7,282 nucleotides of DNA from a bacterium UBP10_UBA1149 (GTDB lineage: Bacteria; Desulfobacterota; Binatia; UBA1149), in assembly GCA_002311335.1 (NCBI GenBank), contig DBZX01000032.1, forward strand, positions 18,693 to 25,974. The letters are read 5' to 3'. Position 1 is the stretch's first letter, and every line of letters begins with the position of its first letter. Below the pieces are notes generated by a model, which was not told where the DNA came from, ran no database searches, and was given only the letters and a program-made list of their open reading frames with translations. The position numbers and the translations under genes are program-made. Below, piece after piece: positions 1 through 5,921 of the stretch.

Positions 1-720
1 CGTGAGCTGGGATTGAAAGCACGCTCGGCCCGGGGTGAGCGTGGGCTCGTGTATGAAATACTCGGCGAGAACAACAGGGCGCTCAGTCGTCTCGACAGGT
101 TCCTGGCCAAGGGCGCACCCACGGTGACCACTCTAAACGCCCGGGCTCGGCTGCTGGTCGCGGCAGGGCGCAAGCGGGACGCGCTGCGCGACTACGCGTC
201 GTCGTTGCAGCTGGCACCCGACATCGTGGTTTTCGTCGCCCGTGGCAAATTGCTCGAAGAGCTGGGCGACTACGCCGCCGCCGTGGCCTGTTACCGCGAG
301 GGCATAGACCGCCTGGGCAGGGCGGTGCTGCTCGAGATGGCGCTGGTCCGCTCGGAGCTTGAGCGTGGCCAGGGCATGGCGGCACTCAGGATCATAGACG
401 ATCCGCGGGCGCCGGATCGCAAGGGTGCCGCGTGGAGCATACTGCGCTCGCGCGCACTTCAACTGGGCAAGCGGACGGACGACGCGTCTGCCGAGCTCAA
501 TCGCGCGCTGACCGAGGCAGGCCGACGGGTAGCTATCCGCGACACTGCCATAAGCAGGCTGGATCGCGCGCGCGTGCACGAGGCAATGGGTAACGCCGTG
601 GCCGCGAGGGCCGACGTCGAGGCGGCACTGAAACTGGCGCCCGCGCTGCAACTCGCGCTGGAGATGAAATCGAGACTGGCTACCGTGGGTAAAAATGCCG
701 ACGGTGAAGAAGAGGGATGA
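1..720 (+). CDS. TPR-repeat protein, 3' part (5' end outside window)
   Basis: The reading frame is open from the first base of the window to a TGA at 718-720, giving 239 residues without a start that must be real. A TTG at 13 is in frame, but the residues before it (RELG) read on naturally, so I treat the gene as cut by the window edge. The protein is Ala/Leu/Arg-rich and helical. It has degenerate tetratricopeptide units at about residues 41-74 (ARLLVAAGRKRDALRDYASS), 75-108 (GKLLEELGDYAAAVACYREG), 144-178 and 184-216 (RVHEAMGNAVAARADVEAAL), with the usual G/Y/A spacing. TPR proteins act as protein-binding scaffolds; no catalytic domain is visible and the partner is unknown. Its stop overlaps the ATG at 717 of the phosphatase gene, so the two are probably co-transcribed. 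The tail is acidic (DGEEEG). I am confident of the TPR fold but not of the function. Confidence 0.85.
   Translation, partial: RELGLKARSARGERGLVYEILGENNRALSRLDRFLAKGAPTVTTLNARARLLVAAGRKRDALRDYASSLQLAPDIVVFVARGKLLEELGDYAAAVACYREGIDRLGRAVLLEMALVRSELERGQGMAALRIIDDPRAPDRKGAAWSILRSRALQLGKRTDDASAELNRALTEAGRRVAIRDTAISRLDRARVHEAMGNAVAARADVEAALKLAPALQLALEMKSRLATVGKNADGEEEG
711..716 (+). promoter_or_regulatory. Ribosome binding site favouring the start at 726
   Basis: AGAGGG lies directly against the ATG at 717 (no spacer) but 9 nt before the in-frame ATG at 726. The later ATG therefore has normal Shine-Dalgarno spacing, and it trims only three residues (MTI) from the phosphatase precursor. The ATGA overlap at 717-720 may still allow coupled initiation. 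Confidence 0.5.
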
Positions 721-2927
721 CCATTATGAACACGAAGAACACGACAGAGTTTCTGCGCAGCAATATCGGCCGGTCCGTGGGAGCCATGTTGCCCGTACTG
801 CTGGCAGTGGGGGTCGCAGCACTCGGCCTGATTGCGGCGGCTGCGCCGGCGCAAGCGCAGCTCAACCGCGCCCCTTACCTGCAGGCCCTGTCGGGTACCT
901 CGGCCACGATCTCCTGGCGCACCAGCACGCCGGAGGACAGCCGGGTACAGTACGGTTCGGCCCCGGGCCTGCTCACCAGGGAATCCACGCGCGCGGCGTC
1001 GGTCAAAACCCACGACGTATCGCTCACCGACCTCGTACCCGGCACGCGCTACTACTACAGCGTGGGCAGCAGCAGCACCGTGCACGCGGGCGACGACGCC
1101 GACCACTGGTTCGACACCGCCCCGGCCGCGGGCAGCGCGGCCCCGTTCACGGCCTGGCTCATCGGTGACTCGGGCAGTCTCGGTGTTTCGGGAGCGGGCA
1201 TCAACCAGTTGATCATCCGCAACCAGGCGCTGGCCTTCATGGGCGGTAACCCGGACCTCGTCATTCACGCCGGAGACATCGCTTACCCCTGGGGTACGCT
1301 GACGGCCTTTACCAACAACTACTTCGGGGTCTACGCCGATATCCTGCGCAACCACGTGGGCTGGCCCACGCCCGGCAACCACGATGAGACCGTGGTCACC
1401 GGATCAGACCCGGTGACCGAAACCGGCCCTTACTTCGAGGCTTTTTCGCCGCCTACCGCCGGCCAGTCGGGGGGCGTGGCGTCTGGTACCGAGCTCTACT
1501 ACTCGTTTGACTACGGCAACGCTCACTTCATCTCGCTGGATTCTCATTTCTCGGATTCCACGGCCAGCTCGGCGATGCTGCAGTGGTTGTTCGAGGATCT
1601 TGCGGCGACCACGCAGCCCTGGCTGATCGCCTTCTGGCATCACCCGCCCTACACCAAGGGTACCCACGACTCGGACCTGTTCAGCGACGGCCAGGGCCGC
1701 CACCAGAACATGCGCGAGAACGCGTTGAGCCTTCTCGAAGCCGGTGGCGTTGACCTCGTGCTCACGGGTCACTCGCACGCCTACGAAAGATCCTTTCTCG
1801 TTAACGGCGTCTACTGTCCTTCCTGTGGCGCGGCGCCTGATCTCGCCACGCCCGACTTCGCCACCATCTCGGCTGCCGGCCACGTGCTCGACGCGGGCGA
1901 CGGCAGTCCGGCCGGTGACGGCGCCTACTCCAAGTCACCGGGCCTGAACTCCAACGAGGGGGCGGTGCACATCGTAGCCGGTCACTCGGGCGGCTATCGC
2001 CTGGGCCTGGTCTCCTTGCACCCGGTGATGTATTTTGCCGAGGACGTTGGCGGATCGGTGGTGCTGGATTTCAACGGTAGCTCGGTGACCGTGAGCAACA
2101 TCCAGCAGGGCGGCGCGGTGAGCGACAGCTTCACCATCGTCAAGCGCGTGGAGGCTTGCGCCCAGGATTCCGACTGCGATGACGCCAACCCCTGCACCGA
2201 CGACAGCTGCACGCTGCCGGCCGGCGACTGCGCGTACACCCCCAACAGCGCGAGTTGTTCGGACGGCGACGTGTGCAACGGCGTTGAGATCTGCGACGGG
2301 GCGGGCGGATGCATCATAGACGTGGCGCCGTTGGTCTGTGGAGACGGCGACTCATGCACGGTGGACCTCTGCGACGCGGTTACCGGTTGCTACAACGTAG
2401 CGGTGGCGGAGTACAGCTGCCTCGATGCCGGCAAGCTCCAGTTCGCCGTGAGCGACCAGGACGACGACAGCAAGGACAAGCTCAAGTGGGCCTGGATAAA
2501 GGGCGAGGCCCTCACCGTGGCTGGCTTCGGTGACCTCGACGAGGAAACGACGTATTCACTCTGCGTTTATGACTACCAGGGTGGCACTGCTGTTTACTCC
2601 ACGCAGCTCGACGTGGGCCCCGGGGTACCCTTTGCCAGGGCCGGCAAAAAGGGCTGGAAGTACAAGGACAAGCTGGGAGTGGCCGATGGGTTGTCGAAGA
2701 TAAAGATGGCCTCGGGCGCTGCCGGCAAGTCGAAGATCATAATGCTGGCCAAGGGCGTAAACGTGCCGCTGGCCGCTTCATTTTCTGCCGAGGCCATGTT
2801 CGCGGCTGACACCCAGCTCGGTGTGGGGCTGATCAACAGTGACGGCCGGTGCTGGAGAACCGTGTTCACCGCTGCCGACATAAAGAAGAACACCGCCTCG
2901 ACGTTCAAGGCCAAGGTCAAGCAGTAG
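717..2927 (+). CDS. Secreted purple-acid-phosphatase-like metallophosphoesterase with Cys-rich repeats
   Basis: The ORF encodes 736 residues if ATG 717 is used; ATG 726 is better spaced from the ribosome binding site. A signal peptide ends at APAQA|Q (residue 47). Residues about 50-135 look like the fibronectin/PAP N-terminal domain (RAPYLQ, ATISWRT, PGTRYYYSV). The calcineurin-like phosphoesterase domain follows (about 143-430) with all five PAP blocks: GDSG (D151), GDIAY (D187, Y190), GNHD (N221, H222), FWHHPPY (H308) and GHSHAYER (H352, H354). These residues bind the dinuclear metal centre of purple acid phosphatases, so hydrolysis of phosphomonoesters or related esters outside the cytoplasm is expected; the substrate is unknown. 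A CPSC pair (367-370) sits in the loop after the last block. Residues 481-568 form a Cys/Asp-rich region and 572-736 a further domain I cannot name. Typical small bacterial or mammalian PAPs lack these C-terminal additions. The gene is coupled to the TPR gene upstream. Function class is firm; biological role is not. Confidence 0.93.
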   Translation: MTIMNTKNTTEFLRSNIGRSVGAMLPVLLAVGVAALGLIAAAAPAQAQLNRAPYLQALSGTSATISWRTSTPEDSRVQYGSAPGLLTRESTRAASVKTHDVSLTDLVPGTRYYYSVGSSSTVHAGDDADHWFDTAPAAGSAAPFTAWLIGDSGSLGVSGAGINQLIIRNQALAFMGGNPDLVIHAGDIAYPWGTLTAFTNNYFGVYADILRNHVGWPTPGNHDETVVTGSDPVTETGPYFEAFSPPTAGQSGGVASGTELYYSFDYGNAHFISLDSHFSDSTASSAMLQWLFEDLAATTQPWLIAFWHHPPYTKGTHDSDLFSDGQGRHQNMRENALSLLEAGGVDLVLTGHSHAYERSFLVNGVYCPSCGAAPDLATPDFATISAAGHVLDAGDGSPAGDGAYSKSPGLNSNEGAVHIVAGHSGGYRLGLVSLHPVMYFAEDVGGSVVLDFNGSSVTVSNIQQGGAVSDSFTIVKRVEACAQDSDCDDANPCTDDSCTLPAGDCAYTPNSASCSDGDVCNGVEICDGAGGCIIDVAPLVCGDGDSCTVDLCDAVTGCYNVAVAEYSCLDAGKLQFAVSDQDDDSKDKLKWAWIKGEALTVAGFGDLDEETTYSLCVYDYQGGTAVYSTQLDVGPGVPFARAGKKGWKYKDKLGVADGLSKIKMASGAAGKSKIIMLAKGVNVPLAASFSAEAMFAADTQLGVGLINSDGRCWRTVFTAADIKKNTASTFKAKVKQ
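726..857 (+). other. Signal peptide of the phosphatase
   Basis: From the ATG at 726 the protein has a polar n-region containing two arginines and two lysine/arginine-flanked stretches, then a hydrophobic core (LPVLLAVGVAALGLIAAAA), then the A-x-A site AQA before QLN. This is a standard Sec signal for signal peptidase I. No lipobox Cys and no twin-arginine motif are present, so the mature enzyme should be periplasmic or released. Confidence 0.85.
2175..2417 (+). repeat. Three 27-residue Cys/Asp-rich protein repeats in the phosphatase
   Basis: Cysteines 487, 514, 541 and 568 are spaced by exactly 27 residues. Within each unit further cysteines fall at +6, +11 or +12, and +17 or +18, giving C-x5-C-x4/5-C-x5/6-C-x8/9. 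With C481 there are 14 cysteines, an even number suited to seven disulfides in an exported protein. The loops are rich in Asp and Gly (for example CSDGDVCNG, CGDGDSC, DCDDANPCTDDSC), which could bind calcium. The repeat is visible at protein level; the 81-base DNA units have diverged. I recall similar C/D-rich segments in myxobacterial surface proteins but cannot assign a named domain. Confidence 0.75.
2430..2927 (+). other. C-terminal domain of unknown function in the phosphatase
   Basis: Residues 572-736 follow the Cys-rich units and form a separate segment rich in Lys, Gly and aromatic residues. Markers are DDDSKDKLKWAWIKGEAL, FGDLDEETTYSLCVYDYQGG, KKGWKYKDKLGVADGLSKIK and a final GLINSDGRCWRTVF...NTASTFKAK. 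It looks like a beta-rich module. I recall the same pattern (KWxWxKG, FGDP, YxLCVYD, GxKYKDK, DGLxKIKL, GKAKI, CWxxxF) at the end of unrelated secreted proteins in Deltaproteobacteria/Binatota-type genomes. That suggests a shared cell-surface anchoring, sorting or binding module. This is recall and inference only. Confidence 0.5.
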
Positions 2928-2933
2928 GCGGGT
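2928..2933. other. 6-nt convergent junction
   Basis: The phosphatase stop (TAG, 2925-2927) and the amidohydrolase stop (TGA on the minus strand, 2934-2936) are separated by six bases. No hairpin with a T-run is visible here or in the flanking coding ends. Termination is therefore inside the opposing gene, Rho-dependent, or absent. Confidence 0.9.
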
Positions 2934-3746
2934 TCAGCCGTCTTCGCCGAAGAACAGGCGTGCTGCGTTGTCGTGCAGGTAGGCGGCGAGTGTACTGTCG
3001 TCTAACTGCAGGCGGCGGGCCTCTTCCACGCAGCGGCCGATCGGGATCGCCGGGTGGTCGCTGGCAAACATGACCTTGCCCGGCGCGCGCTTTTCCATGA
3101 AAACCAGCAGCTCGGTAGGCAGGTACTTCGGCAGGTAAGCCGAGGTCATCATGTACAGGTTCGGGTACTTGAGCATCAGCCGGCAGGCAACACCCCACCA
3201 GGGGTCGGCGCCGTGCGCCATCACCAGCTTGAGATCAGGAAAATCCAGGCACACCCGGTCAAGGTGCAGCGGGTCCTGGCAGGCCGCGGGTGCGGGCGGG
3301 CCGGGTATGCCGGTGTTTATGGTCAGCGGCAGGCCGAGCTCGATGCACTTGCTGTACACCGGGTAGTAAACCGGGTCGGTGGGCGGCAGGTCAAAGTAGA
3401 ACGGCGTGATGCGGGCCAGCACCAGCGGCTGCGACGCGGCCATGGCCGCCAGCTCGTTCACCGTCTTCATCAGCCGGCGGGGGTCCAGGTGCACGCCCAG
3501 GGCAAAGCGGTCGGGCTGTTTTTCGACGAAGGACAGAACGTGGGCCGAGGGCTTGCTGACGTCGGTGGTCAGGATGGCCCGCTCCACACCCAGCTCGTCC
3601 ATGGTGGCCGTCATCTCTTCTATGCTGTAGTCGCGGAAGAAGTCGTCGCCCTGCTTGAAATATTTTTCGGCGACCTCGAGCAGGTAGTCGGGCGTCCCCA
3701 GCTCCGACATGTTTACGTTGACCCAGGCGTCTATTACCCGCTTCAT
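2934..3746 (-). CDS. Amidohydrolase-2-family (ACMSD-like) protein with altered metal site
   Basis: I place the start at the ATG 3746-3744 (270 residues). It overlaps the Rieske gene stop as ATGA, has GAGGGAG 10 nt upstream, and gives the typical family N-terminus MKRVIDAW. A GTG at 3785 would add 13 residues with no family likeness. The fold is the TIM-barrel of the PF04909 group (decarboxylases such as ACMSD, and hydrolases). Signs are the beta-strand-1 'VIDAW', DRFALGVHLDP (80-89), a GLPLTINTG strand (138-146), LKLVMAHGADPWW (172-184), YPNLYMMTSAY and KVMFASDHP (224-232), then a C-terminal helix ending in NAARLFFG. His178 and Asp230 match the catalytic His and metal-binding Asp of ACMSD. 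The usual HxH is replaced by W8-V-N10, and the strand-5 His by N144, so standard zinc binding is doubtful. It is last in the operon, probably acting on a product of the Rieske or acyl-CoA steps. Reaction unknown. Confidence 0.88.
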   Translation of the reverse strand: MKRVIDAWVNVNMSELGTPDYLLEVAEKYFKQGDDFFRDYSIEEMTATMDELGVERAILTTDVSKPSAHVLSFVEKQPDRFALGVHLDPRRLMKTVNELAAMAASQPLVLARITPFYFDLPPTDPVYYPVYSKCIELGLPLTINTGIPGPPAPAACQDPLHLDRVCLDFPDLKLVMAHGADPWWGVACRLMLKYPNLYMMTSAYLPKYLPTELLVFMEKRAPGKVMFASDHPAIPIGRCVEEARRLQLDDSTLAAYLHDNAARLFFGEDG

Positions 3747-4720
3747 GACCTGACGGCTCCCTCGCTGAAAAACTGGGACATCCACTGCCTGTAGACCGAC
3801 AGCGGGCCGTCGGCTTCGCAGAGCAACGGCCGGCGGTTGTAGCGCTTGTGTTCCCAGATGACGATGTCCTGCGCCATTTGTTTTTCGAGATCGCGGATGA
3901 TGGAGGCGCCGATTCCCTCGATGAGCTTGTCGTCGCCACCGGCCTTGATGCTGTAGGCAAAGCTCACGTCGGTGAGCTCATCGTCTATGGGCGTGGCGGT
4001 GTTGATCATCAGGGTTTCGAGTTCTCCGTGCACGCGCACGACCTGGAAGCCGGGGCCGTGGTCGTCGGTGTCGATGCCGCCGTCTATCTCGCCGCGGGGA
4101 GTCGACATCTTCATGCGCGAGCGGCACTTGAGAAGGTGGCCCTCGACTTCGGCAGTGGTGGCCGGTTGCGTAGCGGTGCCGTGCACGTACTCGAAGTGCA
4201 CCTGGTCGACAGAGTTTTCGTTCATGTCGAGCCAGTGGCTCTTGATGGTCCACTTGCGTACCACCAGCGGAGTCCAGTCTGCTGACTCCAACTCGGGCAG
4301 GGTCGGGATTTCAAAGGAGGGCGGGAGCCCGGCGTCGTGGTGCCAGGCCATGATGATGCCGTTGCTCTCGGCCAGTGCCCAGCAGTGTATGCGGGCCCGT
4401 GGCGGAATGTGCTCGCTGTAAGGAATATTGCCGCAGCTGCCGTCGGCCATCCACAGCCAGTTGTGAAAAGGGCAGCGTATGCCCGAACCCTCGACCTTGC
4501 CGCCGTGGCCAAGGTGAGCACCCAGGTGGGGGCAGTAAGCGTCCACCGCGTGCGCGCCGCCCTCCTCGTCGCGGTAGAGCACCAGCTCACGGTCGAGCAG
4601 CGACAACGGTAGCACCTGCCCGGCAGCGAGTTCGTCGGAGTAGGCCAGGCGAAACCAGCCGTTCGCTACAGCGGGAAAGGGGAAGCGACTATCGTCGGAG
4701 GTCGATTTGGCGGTGGTCAT
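3743..4720 (-). CDS. Rieske non-heme iron oxygenase, KshA-like oxygenase subunit
   Basis: The start is the ATG at 4720-4718, which overlaps the acyl-CoA dehydrogenase stop (ATGA); 325 residues. The frame stays open further upstream only as a shadow of the dehydrogenase gene. The N-terminal Rieske [2Fe-2S] domain has C63-P-H65-L-G and C83-P-F-H86 (C-x-H-x17-C-x2-H). The catalytic domain has D172-x2-H175-x4-H180 (DQVHFEYVH): the two His bind the mononuclear iron and the Asp bridges electron transfer. D285 in QDIVIWEHK is the likely third ligand. The end (QDIVIWEHK, PLLCEADGP, RQW) closely resembles, from memory, KshA (3-ketosteroid 9-alpha-hydroxylase) and its relatives, the DAF-36/Neverland sterol desaturases. 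At 325 residues it is somewhat shorter than KshA. Such enzymes hydroxylate or desaturate rings using O2 and electrons from a separate reductase; none is encoded in this window. Substrate is inferred only as a ring compound, possibly steroid- or terpenoid-like. Confidence 0.93.
   Translation of the reverse strand: MTTAKSTSDDSRFPFPAVANGWFRLAYSDELAAGQVLPLSLLDRELVLYRDEEGGAHAVDAYCPHLGAHLGHGGKVEGSGIRCPFHNWLWMADGSCGNIPYSEHIPPRARIHCWALAESNGIIMAWHHDAGLPPSFEIPTLPELESADWTPLVVRKWTIKSHWLDMNENSVDQVHFEYVHGTATQPATTAEVEGHLLKCRSRMKMSTPRGEIDGGIDTDDHGPGFQVVRVHGELETLMINTATPIDDELTDVSFAYSIKAGGDDKLIEGIGASIIRDLEKQMAQDIVIWEHKRYNRRPLLCEADGPLSVYRQWMSQFFSEGAVRS
3757..3763 (-). promoter_or_regulatory. Ribosome binding site of the amidohydrolase gene
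   Basis: On the minus strand GAGGGAG lies 10 nt before the ATG at 3746, within the 3' end of the Rieske gene. It supports the start at 3746 over the GTG at 3785. Confidence 0.55.
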
Positions 4721-5904
4721 CGTCTTGGCAGCCCCAGTACGCGGTTTGCGATGATGTTGCGCTGGACTTCGGACGTGCCGGCGTAAATGGTCGCGGCGCG
4801 TGACCACAGCAGTTCGTAGGCCCAGTAGCCCTCGTCCACCGCGTCGGGGTCGCCTGCGGGAATCATCGCCCGCGGCCCCAGCAGGTCGATGGCGGCTGAC
4901 TTGACCTCCTGGTCGAGCTCGCTCCAGAGGATCTTGAGCGTGGAACCTTCGGCGCCCGGTACGCCACCGGCGTCGAGCGTGCTCGCGTGTCGCCAAGCCG
5001 ACATGCGCAGTATCATCATGCGCCCGGCGAAATCGGCCAGCCGCTGTCTCACCAGCGGATCGTCGGCCGCGCGGCTGCCGTCTGCTCGCGGTTCGCGGGC
5101 CGCCTGCGCCAGCCTGTCCAGCTGCAGGGCCAGTCGAGCGTGTTGCGAAGAGCTGCCGCGTTCGTGGGCAAGGGTAGTCATGACCACGTTCCATCCCTGG
5201 TGAAGCTCGCCGACCAGGTTTTCCCTGGGCACGCTCACCTGGTCGAAAAAAACTTCGTTGAACCACTCGTGGCCGGTCATCTCCTTGAGCGGTCGCACCG
5301 TGATGCCGGGGCTGTTCATATCGACCAGCAGAAAACTCAGCCCGCGGTGCCGTTCGGATTCAGGATCAGTGCGCACCACGAGGATGCACCACTGCGAGTG
5401 GTGGGCGAAACTGGTCCAGGTTTTCTGGCCGTTGACGACGAAGTGGTCGCCCTCGAGATCGGCGCGCGTCCTCAGCGACGCGAGGTCGCTGCCGGCGCCG
5501 GGCTCCGAGAATCCCTGGCACCATATATCTTCGCCCTTGAGCACGGGCTCGAGGAAGCGGCGCTTCTGCTCGTCGCTGCCGCAGGCGATCAGCGTCGGGC
5601 CAACCAGCGCCGCACCCACCGACATGTTGATCATGTTGGGAGCGTCGGCCAGCGCGTACTCTTCACCGAAGATCATGCTCTCGGCCAGGCTCGCGCCGCG
5701 GCCGCCGTATTCGCTGGGCCAGTCGAGCCCGGCCCAGCCGCCCTCGTAGAGCTTGAGCTGCCACTGCTTGAGAAAGGCCACAAGTGCCTCGGGGTCGTCG
5801 GGTTCGCGCACGGTCTTGCCCCAGCCAGCGGGCAGGTTGTCGGCCAGCCACTGCCTGAGTTCGGCGCGGAAGGAAGCCTGTTCTGGATTGTCGTGCAGGT
5901 CCAT
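4717..5904 (-). CDS. Acyl-CoA dehydrogenase (FadE-like)
   Basis: The 395-residue product has the normal family length and starts at the ATG 5904-5902, 17 nt after the MFS stop; no clear Shine-Dalgarno precedes it. Domains run in the usual order. The N-terminal helical domain covers about 1-125 (GWAGLDWPSEYGGRGAS at 56-72, then EEYALADAPN). The middle beta domain has the FAD/substrate signature CQGFSEPGAGSDLASLRT (129-146) and VNGQKTWTS (157-165). The C-terminal helical domain ends with ATIYAGTSEVQRNIIANRVL. It catalyses FAD-dependent alpha,beta-dehydrogenation of an acyl-CoA and passes electrons to ETF. E248 in AHERG is at the place where FadE relatives carry the catalytic base, by recall. 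The sequence resembles actinobacterial FadE proteins of steroid side-chain and ring catabolism, some of which work as heteromers with a second subunit. It sits between the transporter and the Rieske gene in one operon. Family is firm, substrate unknown. Confidence 0.95.
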   Translation of the reverse strand: MDLHDNPEQASFRAELRQWLADNLPAGWGKTVREPDDPEALVAFLKQWQLKLYEGGWAGLDWPSEYGGRGASLAESMIFGEEYALADAPNMINMSVGAALVGPTLIACGSDEQKRRFLEPVLKGEDIWCQGFSEPGAGSDLASLRTRADLEGDHFVVNGQKTWTSFAHHSQWCILVVRTDPESERHRGLSFLLVDMNSPGITVRPLKEMTGHEWFNEVFFDQVSVPRENLVGELHQGWNVVMTTLAHERGSSSQHARLALQLDRLAQAAREPRADGSRAADDPLVRQRLADFAGRMMILRMSAWRHASTLDAGGVPGAEGSTLKILWSELDQEVKSAAIDLLGPRAMIPAGDPDAVDEGYWAYELLWSRAATIYAGTSEVQRNIIANRVLGLPRR

Positions 5905-5921
5905 TGTTTTGCGGCGCTGTA

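Noticed and set aside
459..1382. Minus-strand open frame of 307 codons across the TPR/phosphatase junction
   Set aside because: It crosses two real genes in antisense and has no recognisable motif; it is a GC shadow.
2948..2958. Small inverted repeat CTTCGCCGAAG near the convergent junction as a terminator
   Set aside because: The arms meet across a single base, so no hairpin loop can form, and no T-run follows on either strand.
3747..3785. GTG start at 3785 for the amidohydrolase
   Set aside because: The 13 extra residues have no family likeness, and the ATG at 3746 has a ribosome binding site and an ATGA overlap.
3054..3794. Plus-strand open frame of 246 codons opposite the amidohydrolase
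   Set aside because: Antisense shadow with a Val/Gln/His/Arg-rich composition and no domain likeness.
4721..5266. Upstream extension of the Rieske frame to give a 507-residue protein
   Set aside because: The extension overlaps the dehydrogenase gene out of frame and is Arg/Gly-rich nonsense; the ATG at 4720 gives a normal Rieske N-terminus.
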